A stretch of DNA of 64,000 nt from Gracilaria vermiculophylla. Taxonomy: Eukaryota > Rhodophyta > Florideophyceae > Gracilariales > Gracilariaceae. Position 1 is the stretch's first letter. Each line of letters opens with the position of its first letter. Positions 51,692 through 60,972 of this stretch are shown here, piece after piece. A program made the translations under genes and the position numbers. The stretch lies in NCBI GenBank assembly GCA_019155205.2, contig JAHNZQ020000010.1, forward strand, positions 1,164,036-1,228,035, written 5' to 3'. The notes beneath the pieces are model-generated. The model saw nothing but the letters and a program-made list of their open reading frames with translations. It searched no databases and was not told where the DNA came from.

Positions 51692-52981
51692 ATGACTCCC
51701 CCGCCAAACAGCATTCCGTGGCGCAACTCCCCGCCGTACGTCCCGCCCAGCCCGCAGTCCATCTCCGACATGAGCTCCACGGACTTTCCGTCCTCAAAGC
51801 GCCCATCCGACCCGTCTTTGCAGCCCACGTTTACGGACCTCATCGACGTGCTCGATGCAATGATGCAGCCCCCACCCCACCGCCTCACCACCTCGCGCAC
51901 CAAGTGGGACGGCTACAAAGCATTTGCCGCCACCGGCACCCAAATCATCGACTGGCTCGTCGAACATTCCTTCGCGTACACCACGGAGTCGGCCGCCGTG
52001 TTGGCCACAAAACTGGTCAGAATCAGCGGACTCATTCCACTGTACAAGGTTCAAACGGCAGACCAGTCGTTCCAGCCAGACGCCAGGCACAAGTATGCCC
52101 ACAGAGGGCTCACCATGATGTCCGAGCACGGGCTCAACGTGTCTGTCGCCTTCGTGGGGAAGCCCAGAGACATTTGTGCTGTGCTGTCCGATCTCAACGC
52201 CGCTTTTGCCCAGCTGTGCCACACAGCCGTATCCGTTGACGGCCATCACGTCGAATACTCCGCCATTCGCGCCTCCGCGCCTTGGCGAAGAACGCTTCTG
52301 CTGCTAGCTGAACTTGTGGTCTGCGACGATTCCACCATCCAGTCTGCATCTCCATCCTTTAAGCAGGCTTCCTTTTACAACTTGTACAATATTCTAATCT
52401 TTCACGCCAAACTTGTCTACGGACATCCGACAGACCTCCTCAAACGAAGCAAATTCTTCAACGAAGCCGCGTACATCATTGCCGGAAAGAAGATAACTTC
52501 CGTTGAGTTAGAGCACTCTGTGTGTAGAAGAACCATGGCTGCCAGTGACAATCGCTTTGAATGGGTGCTCGCCGAAAAAGACCCTCGCATGCATTTCATT
52601 CTCAACTGCGGAGCTCAATCTTGCCCGCCCCTGGTACCTCTAGAAGCTGACAATATTGATGCTCAGCTGAAGGAAGCCACTTCAGCCTTCATTGAGAACA
52701 ACTGTGACGTCAATCTCACTGCTAAAACAGTCACCCTAAGTAGATTGTGGAAATGGTTTCGACCAGATTTTACACCGTCCTCGACGAGCGACGATGATCT
52801 CATTAGCTGGATTTCTCAACATGCAAGCGAGTCCAAGAAGAAGGAACTCGCAAAGCTGACTGCGAGCGACTACAAAATCAAATTTAGAGTGTACAATTGG
52901 GCTGACAACGGCGATGTGAGCGCCAAGCCTGACGTACGCTTCATGGCAATCTATGACTTGAGTTTTGCAAACACCGTGTGA
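51692..52981 (+). CDS. DEP domain plus DUF547 protein
   Basis: A 429-residue protein of unknown biochemical role. Residues 1-45 are Pro/Ser-rich. Residues about 48-130 form a DEP-like domain (DLIDVLDAMMQPP, then GTQIIDWLVEHSFAYTTESA and KLVRISGLIPLY), a fold that often binds membranes or receptor complexes. DUF547 covers about 225-360, with the marker segments FYNLYNILIFHA (from ~residue 227) and HFILNCGAQSCPPL (from ~301). Plants have DEP-DUF547 proteins, some with an N-terminal glutaredoxin, and none is visible here. The ATG at 51692 is chosen because upstream open frame is compositional (Arg/Ala/Pro). GC content falls from very high at the 5' end to moderate at the 3' end. Intronless. Confidence 0.9.
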   Translation: MTPPPNSIPWRNSPPYVPPSPQSISDMSSTDFPSSKRPSDPSLQPTFTDLIDVLDAMMQPPPHRLTTSRTKWDGYKAFAATGTQIIDWLVEHSFAYTTESAAVLATKLVRISGLIPLYKVQTADQSFQPDARHKYAHRGLTMMSEHGLNVSVAFVGKPRDICAVLSDLNAAFAQLCHTAVSVDGHHVEYSAIRASAPWRRTLLLLAELVVCDDSTIQSASPSFKQASFYNLYNILIFHAKLVYGHPTDLLKRSKFFNEAAYIIAGKKITSVELEHSVCRRTMAASDNRFEWVLAEKDPRMHFILNCGAQSCPPLVPLEADNIDAQLKEATSAFIENNCDVNLTAKTVTLSRLWKWFRPDFTPSSTSDDDLISWISQHASESKKKELAKLTASDYKIKFRVYNWADNGDVSAKPDVRFMAIYDLSFANTV

Positions 52982-53190
52982 GATAGGTGCGCTTAAACGA
53001 TAAAGAGACACGGTCCCGAGTTTGAATCTGTCACATACAAGTTCATCGAAGCGAGGGTAGAGTTTTCGGAGCAATCCTCGAGTTTCCAACAAGGCTTGGC
53101 TGCGTTTTGCGTTCCGTAAAGACGATCATGACTCTGTGCTTTGAGAGCGATCTTATTACAATTTGCTTCATTTGTGCACCTGTCGATCGA

Positions 53191-55083
53191 TTAGAACGGG
53201 AAGTTGAGGGTGTTCAGATACGCCTTTGAGGACTTCGACGTTGCATCCCCTTTGTACATAATGCCCTCAGAGTGCAAGTAATTTGTTAGGGCGTTTCTCG
53301 AAACCGCTGTTCCTGATCTTCGGATGCTTTGCAGTATCACATCGAATGCTATGGATTCCACTTTGAGGATACGGTCATAGAGATCCTTATCCTTCCGTAT
53401 TGCCGCTGAAATTTCTTCGTGGCTTACTCCTCTCTTTTTCTTCCGTCTGGATGTTTGAGTCTGTTGTAGCTCTCCTGAACTCGAAGACGAGTCTGCATCG
53501 TTGTTACTCAAAGTAAGTCTGACGGTCATATTTCTTTCCAAGTCTGATGATTGCCGTTCTTCTGGACTATCTCCCTTCAAGCACTCTTGTTGACCAGAGC
53601 TCGAAGAAAGGTCATGCGAAAGATCGTAGCCACCACTACCTTTCTCACAACTTGGAGCTGCATTGCTCTTTCGATGAAGCACACCTGCTTTGGAGCCAAC
53701 CTGTTTCTCTTTCTGATTCAAATCTCCAAGGATTTCTGAATCACTTCCGAAATCCAAAGCTGGAAGCAGACTCTTATATCCACTCGGAGGAGATCTCAGC
53801 ACATGTTTGCGCATAAACTCTTCGTCTGAATCACTGCAACAATCTATAACAGGAACACGACCGCTTTCCTGTTCATTGCTGGTACCCAATGACTCTCGCG
53901 CTTGCGTTTTCCCATCCTTCCCAGTTTCCTTGGGTGGATCTGATTCTGGAACGACTTCAGCCTCATCAGATAGTTCAGTGGTCAAATCAATGGGAGCAGG
54001 CCCCGCCAGCTCGATAGCTTCACTTTTGCGAGTAAATGTGATGCATTCAGATGGAGCAGATGCTGCTGCAGAAGCCTTAGTTGTTCCTTCAAGCCGCGCC
54101 ATCATACTTCTATACGTAGATTCAATCTTGCACAACTCACTCTGATGGCGCATCTCTTCCTTTCTCATCTCACGCTTTCTCCACTTCTCGATTTTTGTCT
54201 CTAGAGAAATCTGTGATTCCATTAAGATAGCGGTGTCAAAGTCGAAATCACTGTCATCTGATAGTTGGCTGTTGGTCTGTATTGCAGCCTTGTCCTTGTT
54301 CTCATTCTTTGACGGGGTAATCAGGTCAACAGTCTCAAGCGCACATGCCGTTGAACGGGAAAAAACCTTGGGGCTGCCAGGATTTGGTCCCTTCTCTACA
54401 GCTTGTTTAGTGTTCGGAATGGCAGTTTGAGTAGGCCTGTATTCAAGGTCTTCGTCATCCTCGAACAACGACTTTCGTCGTGGCAGAGCGGCGCCAAGTT
54501 TGCTTGTCCCGAATTTTTGGGTCGGGATGATGGAGGGTTCACTGCGCTCCTCTGCTATGGTGGAGGTCTGAAGCCTGTCAAGAATGGGCACTGCATGCAA
54601 GGCGTCAGCGATGCGCCTTCTTGCGGCATCCGGAATGCGTAAGTTGACAAAGTCTTCATCTTTGAGTATGCGCAACGTGTCCAAGTCGATCTCCTCATCT
54701 GCGAAGCGTTGCGCGTATCTTTCGAGGCCCAGATGAGTGAGCAGCTTGACAACCTTCTCATCACACCGTTTTCGCGGAAGTGGCTGCCTGGGTGCGCTGC
54801 TTGACGGCAAGCCCGTGCTGCGCGGCCTCTTCCGGACCGGCTGGCGTTGGCGAGGACGAGGCACAGAGACATCAAGACATCGATTCACGTGCTCTTGACG
54901 CGCTACAGGCGTGAGGAAATTCAGGTTGCGTGAGCACACGGCGCAAGAGGGCGCGTGCGTTTGTTGTTCTCGGCGTTCGGAATCTAGACATTCGTTGATG
55001 TGTTGTACGCGCTCTCTTGGCGTGAACAGCGTTAGAGGAATTGCGCATGATGGGCAGCAGTCGAGCGCATGGTCGAAGCCCAT
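53191..55083 (-). CDS. SLX4: SLX4-like structure-specific endonuclease scaffold (2x UBZ4, SAM, SLX4 C-terminal domain)
   Basis: About 630 residues. Two ubiquitin-binding UBZ4 zinc fingers open the protein: C10-x2-C13-x14-H28-x3-C32 and C47-x2-C50-x14-H65-x3-C69, with identical spacing and matching HINECLD/HVNRCLD ends. A basic linker leads to a SAM domain (~107-170, VVKLLTHLGLERYAQRFADE). A long acidic, Ser-rich disordered middle follows. The last ~70 residues (DLYDRILKVESIAFDVILQS, then SGTAVSRNALTNYLHSEGI) match the SLX4 conserved C-terminal domain that binds the nuclease SLX1. SLX4 scaffolds SLX1 and other nucleases in Holliday-junction and crosslink repair. The BTB domain of animal SLX4 is not seen. 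The start at 55083 just precedes the first finger. An in-frame ATG at 55167 would add 28 residues. Confidence 0.75.
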   Translation of the reverse strand: MGFDHALDCCPSCAIPLTLFTPRERVQHINECLDSERREQQTHAPSCAVCSRNLNFLTPVARQEHVNRCLDVSVPRPRQRQPVRKRPRSTGLPSSSAPRQPLPRKRCDEKVVKLLTHLGLERYAQRFADEEIDLDTLRILKDEDFVNLRIPDAARRRIADALHAVPILDRLQTSTIAEERSEPSIIPTQKFGTSKLGAALPRRKSLFEDDEDLEYRPTQTAIPNTKQAVEKGPNPGSPKVFSRSTACALETVDLITPSKNENKDKAAIQTNSQLSDDSDFDFDTAILMESQISLETKIEKWRKREMRKEEMRHQSELCKIESTYRSMMARLEGTTKASAAASAPSECITFTRKSEAIELAGPAPIDLTTELSDEAEVVPESDPPKETGKDGKTQARESLGTSNEQESGRVPVIDCCSDSDEEFMRKHVLRSPPSGYKSLLPALDFGSDSEILGDLNQKEKQVGSKAGVLHRKSNAAPSCEKGSGGYDLSHDLSSSSGQQECLKGDSPEERQSSDLERNMTVRLTLSNNDADSSSSSGELQQTQTSRRKKKRGVSHEEISAAIRKDKDLYDRILKVESIAFDVILQSIRRSGTAVSRNALTNYLHSEGIMYKGDATSKSSKAYLNTLNFPF

Positions 55084-56256
55084 GGCGACAGTGATATGCG
55101 GGGTTTCTGTTGCAAGGCCAACTACAGAATCACCCTCCAAGGCGCCATGACATACGTGAAAGCACAAACAGAGAATAAGCTTTCGGAAGAAAGCGCAAAT
55201 CTGTGCTTCAGAAAGCGGTATTCGTGATGTCCGGAGAAGACGCGCATGTCGACGACGGGCGCGACATGAAGCTTTTCAGCCAACGTGAGTAAGGGCACGG
55301 TTGGGTGCTTGTGCAATTCAGAATTTTAATTTTTGGAACGCAGAAGGCGCAATTTTTGCAGAGACACAAGGAAGATGCTGGCTACTTACTACCTTTGTCA
55401 TGTGTACATGGCGCATGTGCTGCTGCTTTGATCGTCGATGTTGTTCCCGTTCTCGACAAGTGCGGGGATGATATCTTTCATGCTTCGTGATGTATTCCCT
55501 TTGTTCGTGATGCTGTGCGAAGATGGCCCGTGATTGCTCTGGCAAGATTCAGTACCTTTTGACTTGGAAAAGGTGGATAACAAACGCAGCGCGGAGGTGC
55601 ATTATCGTCATGACAAATTTGGCACGTTGAGGTGGAGGAGGGCGCATCTCTGATTTGCTGGGGCCGAAGCCGAAAGCACAAGGCGAGAAGCATGTCACCG
55701 CTGGCACTGAACGGATGGAGTGCAAGCAAAGCAGAGCACGGCACAGGTATCTACGAATTGTACTTGCAGACACCGAAACAAGAAACGTCGCTCGAATCTG
55801 AAACAAAGCTGTAACGATGAGGCTGGCCTCCGTGGCCAATCTTCTTGACAAATATTGTGCTAATCTCGAAAAGTTGATTTGATTTGCCATGACACCACGC
55901 AGTTGCTTTCACACTATGCGGTCAAAAACTACGTCAATTGAGTTTCAGCAAAGGGAAAAACCCCCCACAGTCTTCATGCCGTCAGTTCTCAAAGGAGGCA
56001 AAATCACGGCGCGCAATACACGTCACATCGTTCTTCAATTTAATCTTCCCTCGAACCTGCATGTTTTCACTGGCGCTCTCTCGATGTGCTCCTCTCTCCA
56101 TGCCTTTCCAAGTCTACTTAAACGAGCGCTTCCACCGCTCCCAATGAAGAACTCCTTCCCCAAGCAGCTCGCGCACTGGGAACGAAGCGCAATACTACAT
56201 TCGCTGAAGAACGTTATTGATTCCGATTGATTCTCATTACGTACTGTTTTCTGCAA
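55084..56256. promoter_or_regulatory. Divergent region between the SLX4-like gene and a coiled-coil gene
   Basis: 1,173 bp separating outward-reading genes. Several short ORFs occur on both strands (for example 55549-55890 minus and 55889-56230 plus), but none shows a domain and they overlap one another. Both promoters must lie here. Confidence 0.45.
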
Positions 56257-57021
56257 ATGGCTTCGGGATATAGAGGTAGCAACACGCCCAACCCGGAGGC
56301 TATTGTTCCCGATCAAAACCAGTACGATACCGTCAGGGAACGTCTCGTGAAAGCATATGCAAAGAAGGCGCAATGGGAGAATCGAATCGTTCAACATCGT
56401 CGTGAAATTGAGACAATCGTCAACAGGATCAACGGCCATTTTTCGAGCGATCAAACGCTTGATTTCGAACAATTCCTCCCGGCAGAAGCACAGCTAACTT
56501 CTCCGCGCCGCACCACAGGCCGGGAGAGCATCAAGCAAATCTCGGCTTTGCAAGGAAGTCTGGACGCTGCAAAGGTTCGCATAAACGCCCTGTTGAATGA
56601 GAATCAAAAATTACGATCAAAGTTCTGTGAACGTAGTCGGGACTTGAACAGCCAGGTATCTCGGATTGACATGATAATTGAGGACCTTCTGCAAATTCAG
56701 AAAAAGGAGCGGGAATACGCCGCCTTGGACGAAATTCAATCTGCATTGGAAGGATCAAACGGTCAATGGCAAAACCACAGAGTCATTGCTCAGGAAGCGA
56801 CTGAGCAAGAAAGTAACAAGCGTGATGCCGCAGATGTTGACATTGTCATGAGAGAAGAGTCTGAGAGGCCCCACTCACCCGCTGAGGAAGCAAAGTCGCC
56901 AGAAGTAGAAGCAGCACAATGCCCTACGGAGAACAACAGTCAGAGAACGGAAACGCCTCCTCCTTCTGCCGCGTTGCAGTCCTATGCCTCCGTTGAAGAG
57001 CGGGAGGGTTCCCCGCAGTAA
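56257..57021 (+). CDS. Unknown coiled-coil protein with acidic tail
   Basis: A 254-residue protein that I do not recognise. Residues about 20-65 and 95-160 are helical and coiled-coil-like (RERLVKAYAKKAQWENRIVQ, then LQGSLDAAKVRINALLNENQ and SRIDMIIEDLLQIQKKERE). They are separated by a short loop containing SPRRTTGRES, a possible phosphorylation site. Residues about 170-254 are acidic, Pro/Ser/Glu-rich and probably disordered, with several SP/TP sites. Size and layout would suit a subunit of a chromatin, kinetochore or transcription complex, but that is speculation. The ATG at 56257 (ATGGCT) is chosen over an upstream in-frame ATG because of its stronger context. Intronless. Confidence 0.7.
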   Translation: MASGYRGSNTPNPEAIVPDQNQYDTVRERLVKAYAKKAQWENRIVQHRREIETIVNRINGHFSSDQTLDFEQFLPAEAQLTSPRRTTGRESIKQISALQGSLDAAKVRINALLNENQKLRSKFCERSRDLNSQVSRIDMIIEDLLQIQKKEREYAALDEIQSALEGSNGQWQNHRVIAQEATEQESNKRDAADVDIVMREESERPHSPAEEAKSPEVEAAQCPTENNSQRTETPPPSAALQSYASVEEREGSPQ

Positions 57022-57185
57022 TGATGTGATGATTGGCGCTGCATCGCAACAGCTCATGCTACATTTTTAAACAACAATCACATCACGAAGTACCCCACAT
57101 GTTCGCGTAGCAATTTGTGCCCTCGAATCGTCCAGCTTGTTGCAGCGTTAATAGTTCTGAGACCTGCAAGGCACAGTTTGTACTA

Positions 57186-57353
57186 AAGTACATTTTAGAA
57201 TGGCAGCCAATCTAGAGATCGCCGTAGAGTGCTGATGTGCCTTGCAACAAGGCTGAAGCTTCCTGTCGCAAGTACAATTTAGAATGGCAGCCAATCTAGA
57301 GATCGTCCTAGAGTGCTGATGTGCTTTGCAACATGACCGAAGCTTCCTGTCGC
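57186..57353. repeat. 84-bp direct tandem duplication
   Basis: Copy 1 is 57186-57269 and copy 2 is 57270-57353. They are nearly identical, with a handful of substitutions (for example CGCCGTAGAG versus CGTCCTAGAG and CAAGGCTGA versus CATGACCGA). Both contain TGGCAGCCAATCTAGAGATC. The duplication lies just downstream of the coiled-coil gene. Confidence 0.95.
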
Positions 57354-58894
57354 GAAAGTGAAGTGCTCTACAAGCTGTCCACGATCTTGTTCTTCTTTAT
57401 TGCGGTCCACCATCCCTGATTAACGTACGAGATGATCGGACACTTACCTCAAAGGTAGTTGTCTCTCGCAAGAAAGGCGAAGAATTGCGCCGGCTATACC
57501 TTTATCATTTCTACCAGCGATCTGTACTGTGCACGATAAGGACTCACTTCATATTGCCGCGCCGCCTGTGAGCTTGTGCATCATTATCGTGGACACCGCT
57601 GAGCGAGTTGCGTTTGTTACGACGGTACTGGGCGATATGCTGTGCCACAACTCTCAAATCTTTTTCGCATCGCACTGAGGCAAATGAAGTGAATGGCGCA
57701 CTATCGGCCTCCTGCTTGGGGAGGAACATCGGGGAACTTGGCGTTTGTGTACAGAATTTGGACAAGAGATCTGCGTGATTTGTGGTAAAGTGCGGTAAGG
57801 TAGTAAAGTAGACAGCAAATGCAGACATGCTGTTCCGACAGTTGAGAAGAGTGGACTATGGCTCTATATGTATTCTTATGGACAATACTGCTTTTCGCAT
57901 GACATTAGAAGGATGTATCGTCAGAGGGTGCTTGTTACCACAGGAGTGAGTGTACAGGATAAGTCACAAAGTTATGCAAAGACGACGACCTCATGAAATT
58001 CGACGGTTCAAGAACTGTCACAGTCCATTGCTTTCAAAGGTGCAGGCTGGCGGCAAATATTCCCCCGACGTACGAGAAATGCAGGAGGCATCTGGTCAAG
58101 TACACGGAGCACTCAACGGTCATGCTCTGTTTGAACGGCAGGTATTTGGGATGAAATTCAGACAATTTCATCAAACGGGTGTGGGTCAGACACGAGAGCT
58201 GGTGAGACGAAAGGTTACAGTGCTTACGGTAAGATTCTGGTCGCCACCTGGCAGCACGATGGCGCGCTGTCAGAACTTGCGACCAGCCAGTTACATGCGG
58301 GGCTGCACGTGGGGCAGGAAAACGGTGATAGGTGAGACGGTTGATAGCAAGTGCCACTCCTCCTCACGAGAAAATGACTGTATTCGGGTTTGCTTACCTG
58401 GTCGCGAGGCTGCTGACTGTTGAACAACCATGGGTTTCTTCGCTCCTCTGCCAACAACCGGCCGGTTTGTTTGTTGGTGCACTTTGGCGCAAACGCACAA
58501 CTTTTTCGGTTGCATTGGGGCCACATGAGCGCCGATACCTCTCAGCCTGAACGTGTCGGTCGACGCCACCTTGAGCAGCGTAGGTGAAGGAGTGGTGTAA
58601 GGTAGAAAGCGCGCTCAAGGCGCTGTTGCATCAACTAAGGAGACACACGAGTCAAATATGACAACATTAATCGGCGCCCATAGCGCACACGAGTGATGAG
58701 TTATGGCCACAGAGCGTGGGGGTTGGGCTCGAGCCGCGGGTGCCATCATTTGATGGAGAGAGCAGCGGTTGCAGGAGGGAGTGAAACAGCACAGCGACAG
58801 GCAGAATCTCACGGAAAGGAGATACTGCCGAGCGCGAGTGCCTCGAATGTGTTGCGCATTTCGCCAAGCACGCCGCTTCGGGGCGGCGAACAGG

Positions 58895-59125
58895 CGGGGG
58901 GGGGGGGGGCGCCGGGGGGGGGGGCCCCGCGGGGGGGGGCGGGTTTGGCAGCATGGGCGATGGGCGAGGGAGTGCGGACGGTGTGGGTGAGGATGAGGAC
59001 GCAGACGGGTGGGGCGACATGGACATTAAATCNNNNNNNNNNGGGCGGGGGGGGCGTGGGGGGGGTGCGGCTTGTCACAGGGGGGGCGGGGGGGGGGGGG
59101 GGAGGGGGGGGGGGGGGGGGGGGCG
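58895..59125. repeat. G-homopolymer tracts, quadruplex-prone
   Basis: Many runs of 5-20 consecutive G on the plus strand, interrupted by C or CC and by a 10-N gap. Such runs are prone to sequencing and assembly error. They could form G-quadruplexes upstream of the CCT-domain gene. Confidence 0.9.
59033..59042. other. Short assembly gap (10 N)
   Basis: Ten N inside the poly-G region, probably where assembly could not resolve the homopolymers. The true length is unknown. Confidence 1.
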
Positions 59126-59794
59126 CCTGTGGCGGCGCTCCACGGTGGAGCCTGCGCCGCGAGCTCGGCACGGGTGCGCGCCGCGCGCGCTCACTGACGG
59201 CTGGCGGCGGGTATTTCCGCAAGCGACGCGCCGCTTGACGCAAGCGGCGCGCCGACAGCGGTGTAAGGCGCGCGCGCGCGCGCCGCAGTTTGTCAGCGCC
59301 GCTTCGCGCGCGTGCCGCTGAGATCGCGCGCGCGCGCGCGCCGCCGCGGCGAGATGCGCGCGCGCGCGCGCCGCACCGGTGCCGCAGGCGCAGAGGCGCT
59401 TCGGCAGATCGCGCGGCGCAGCGCGCCGCGCGCGCATTGACCGCCATTCACCGCCGCTGCGCACCTCGCCGCGCTGTGGCGATTTGCTCAATTGCCCGCG
59501 CGCGCCGTTGCAATGGCAGTGCGTGTCGTTCGCCACGCGCGCGCGCCCCCCCCCTCGCAGACGCGTCTATTGCCCATTCGCCGCGGCAGGCGGTGCATCG
59601 TAAGCCGTTAAAGTGCACTCCCTTTCGAAGCGCCGCCACCCGCCCGTCTCCCCCACCCCGTTGCCTCCCTCTCACATCTGCGCCGTCGTCTCCCAAAGCC
59701 GCGGCCCACTCCACTCAGCTCATCGTACCCCGTCCCACCCCAGCCCCCCCCCCACCGACCCCAGCGCCCCAGCCCCCCATGCGTATTCGCAGCC

Positions 59795-60745
59795 ATGCTC
59801 TCCAATCACTCCTATCTCAACATGAACCGCCTCGCCATGCGCAACAGCCGAGAAAATGAGCAACGCCTTCTGGAGGAACTTGAGCGCATCTCCTCCGACA
59901 GAAGCCTAGACGCCTTCGCCTTGGACTCCTCCCCAATCCTGTCCACACTCTCACTTCATGCTTCGCATTGCGACGCCCTGCAGCTCGACTTTGACCAACC
60001 GCAGTCCCCGCCACCACCGTACGCTGACTTCGACACCGACCACGCCACCGTGCAGGTCGATCACTCTGGAGAACTTTCTCATTTCCCGGCCTCCGCGTGG
60101 CTGGCATCCAGTCTATCCTCCATGCCACCGTCAGCCAGTGTGTCCTCCACTTCGTCTACGGTCGACCGAGCCCCAGCTCCGCTCAATGCATGCGTGGCAG
60201 CCGCCGCTGCCACCGCCGCTATGATCGTTGTCTCCGACGCCAACAACTCCAAGAGACCGAGATCCCCCAGTTCGCCGTTTCTAGCCGAGCAATCGCTGGA
60301 CACCCTCACCCAGCATACCATGCATTCTGAATCCAAGCAGAGCGAAGATCCAATCAGCCCGAGAATCATTCAAAACTTTGGCAGCGCCGAATCACCGCCC
60401 ACCTCCAAGTGCTCCTCTCCAAAGCACGCCAAGCGTCTTGGCCTCGCAAAGGCTGCTTTAAAACCCCCTGTACACAACCATACAAGCTCGGTAAACACTT
60501 GTTCCTCGGACACCAGAACCGTGTCTTCAATTCTTTCAAACGCTCCTGCGACGGACGCTGAGTTGTCCCGAAAGAGACGGGCAGAGGCCATGGAACGCTT
60601 TCGACGCAAGAAGGCCGTTAGATGCTACGCACGCCGCGTGCGATACCAGGTTCGGAAGCGCATCGCCACGACGAGGCCCAGGGTCAACGGACGGTTTGCC
60701 CGACGAATCGATGCCATCAATCACGCCGCCAAGGCCGCAAAGTAG
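59795..60745 (+). CDS. CCT-domain protein (CONSTANS/TOC1-type motif)
   Basis: A 316-residue putative transcriptional regulator. Residues about 261-304 form a CCT motif (KRRAEAMERFRRKKAVRCYA, then RRVRYQVRKRIATTRPRVNG and FARR), the basic DNA- and NF-Y-contacting module of CONSTANS, CO-like and TOC1 proteins in plants. It doubles as a nuclear signal. The rest is Ser/Pro-rich and apparently disordered, with a poly-Ala stretch (~135-145). There is no B-box zinc finger, response-regulator domain or GATA finger, so the plant subfamily cannot be assigned. The ATG at 59795 lies at the right edge of a very GC-rich leader. Two nearby in-frame ATGs (MNRL and MRNS) are alternatives. Intronless. Confidence 0.88.
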   Translation: MLSNHSYLNMNRLAMRNSRENEQRLLEELERISSDRSLDAFALDSSPILSTLSLHASHCDALQLDFDQPQSPPPPYADFDTDHATVQVDHSGELSHFPASAWLASSLSSMPPSASVSSTSSTVDRAPAPLNACVAAAAATAAMIVVSDANNSKRPRSPSSPFLAEQSLDTLTQHTMHSESKQSEDPISPRIIQNFGSAESPPTSKCSSPKHAKRLGLAKAALKPPVHNHTSSVNTCSSDTRTVSSILSNAPATDAELSRKRRAEAMERFRRKKAVRCYARRVRYQVRKRIATTRPRVNGRFARRIDAINHAAKAAK

Positions 60746-60972
60746 TCTCAACTCCTGAATGCCACCCAATCGTGCAAGTTTTAATCCGCACCCTGTACAT
60801 TTGATGATTCTTATCCGTGCCTGGCAGAGACGCTAAAGGCATTTCGATCCATACAAACCCCAACAGTTTTTTTTATTCTCCAGAACGCGGCCAGGAGCTT
60901 GCTTTTTTTTATATGTTATACTGTCAACCAACAGGGTAATATTCACATAAATCAATTTTCTCAAAACAAAAG
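60746..60972. other. Spacer between convergent CCT and RecQ genes
   Basis: 227 bp holding both 3' ends, with A/T-rich runs that could serve in polyadenylation. Nothing else was recognised. Confidence 0.5.

Larger units (their letters stand above)
57022..59794. other. Gene-poor region with tandem repeat, poly-G and a gap
   Basis: About 2.8 kb without a supportable gene. It contains an 84-bp tandem duplication (57186-57353), G-homopolymer tracts with an internal 10-N gap (about 58895-59125) and, from about 59130 on, a very GC-rich block leading to the CCT gene. A 94-codon minus ORF (57544-57828) has no recognisable domain. Confidence 0.5.

Noticed and set aside
55118..55890. Overlapping short ORFs on both strands between the SLX4-like and coiled-coil genes
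   Set aside because: None shows a conserved motif. A CQIC...CVC Cys pattern in one frame is too short to call a RING finger.
57544..57828. A 94-codon minus ORF
   Set aside because: There is no recognisable domain and the surroundings are repeat-rich and gene-poor. It is within chance length.
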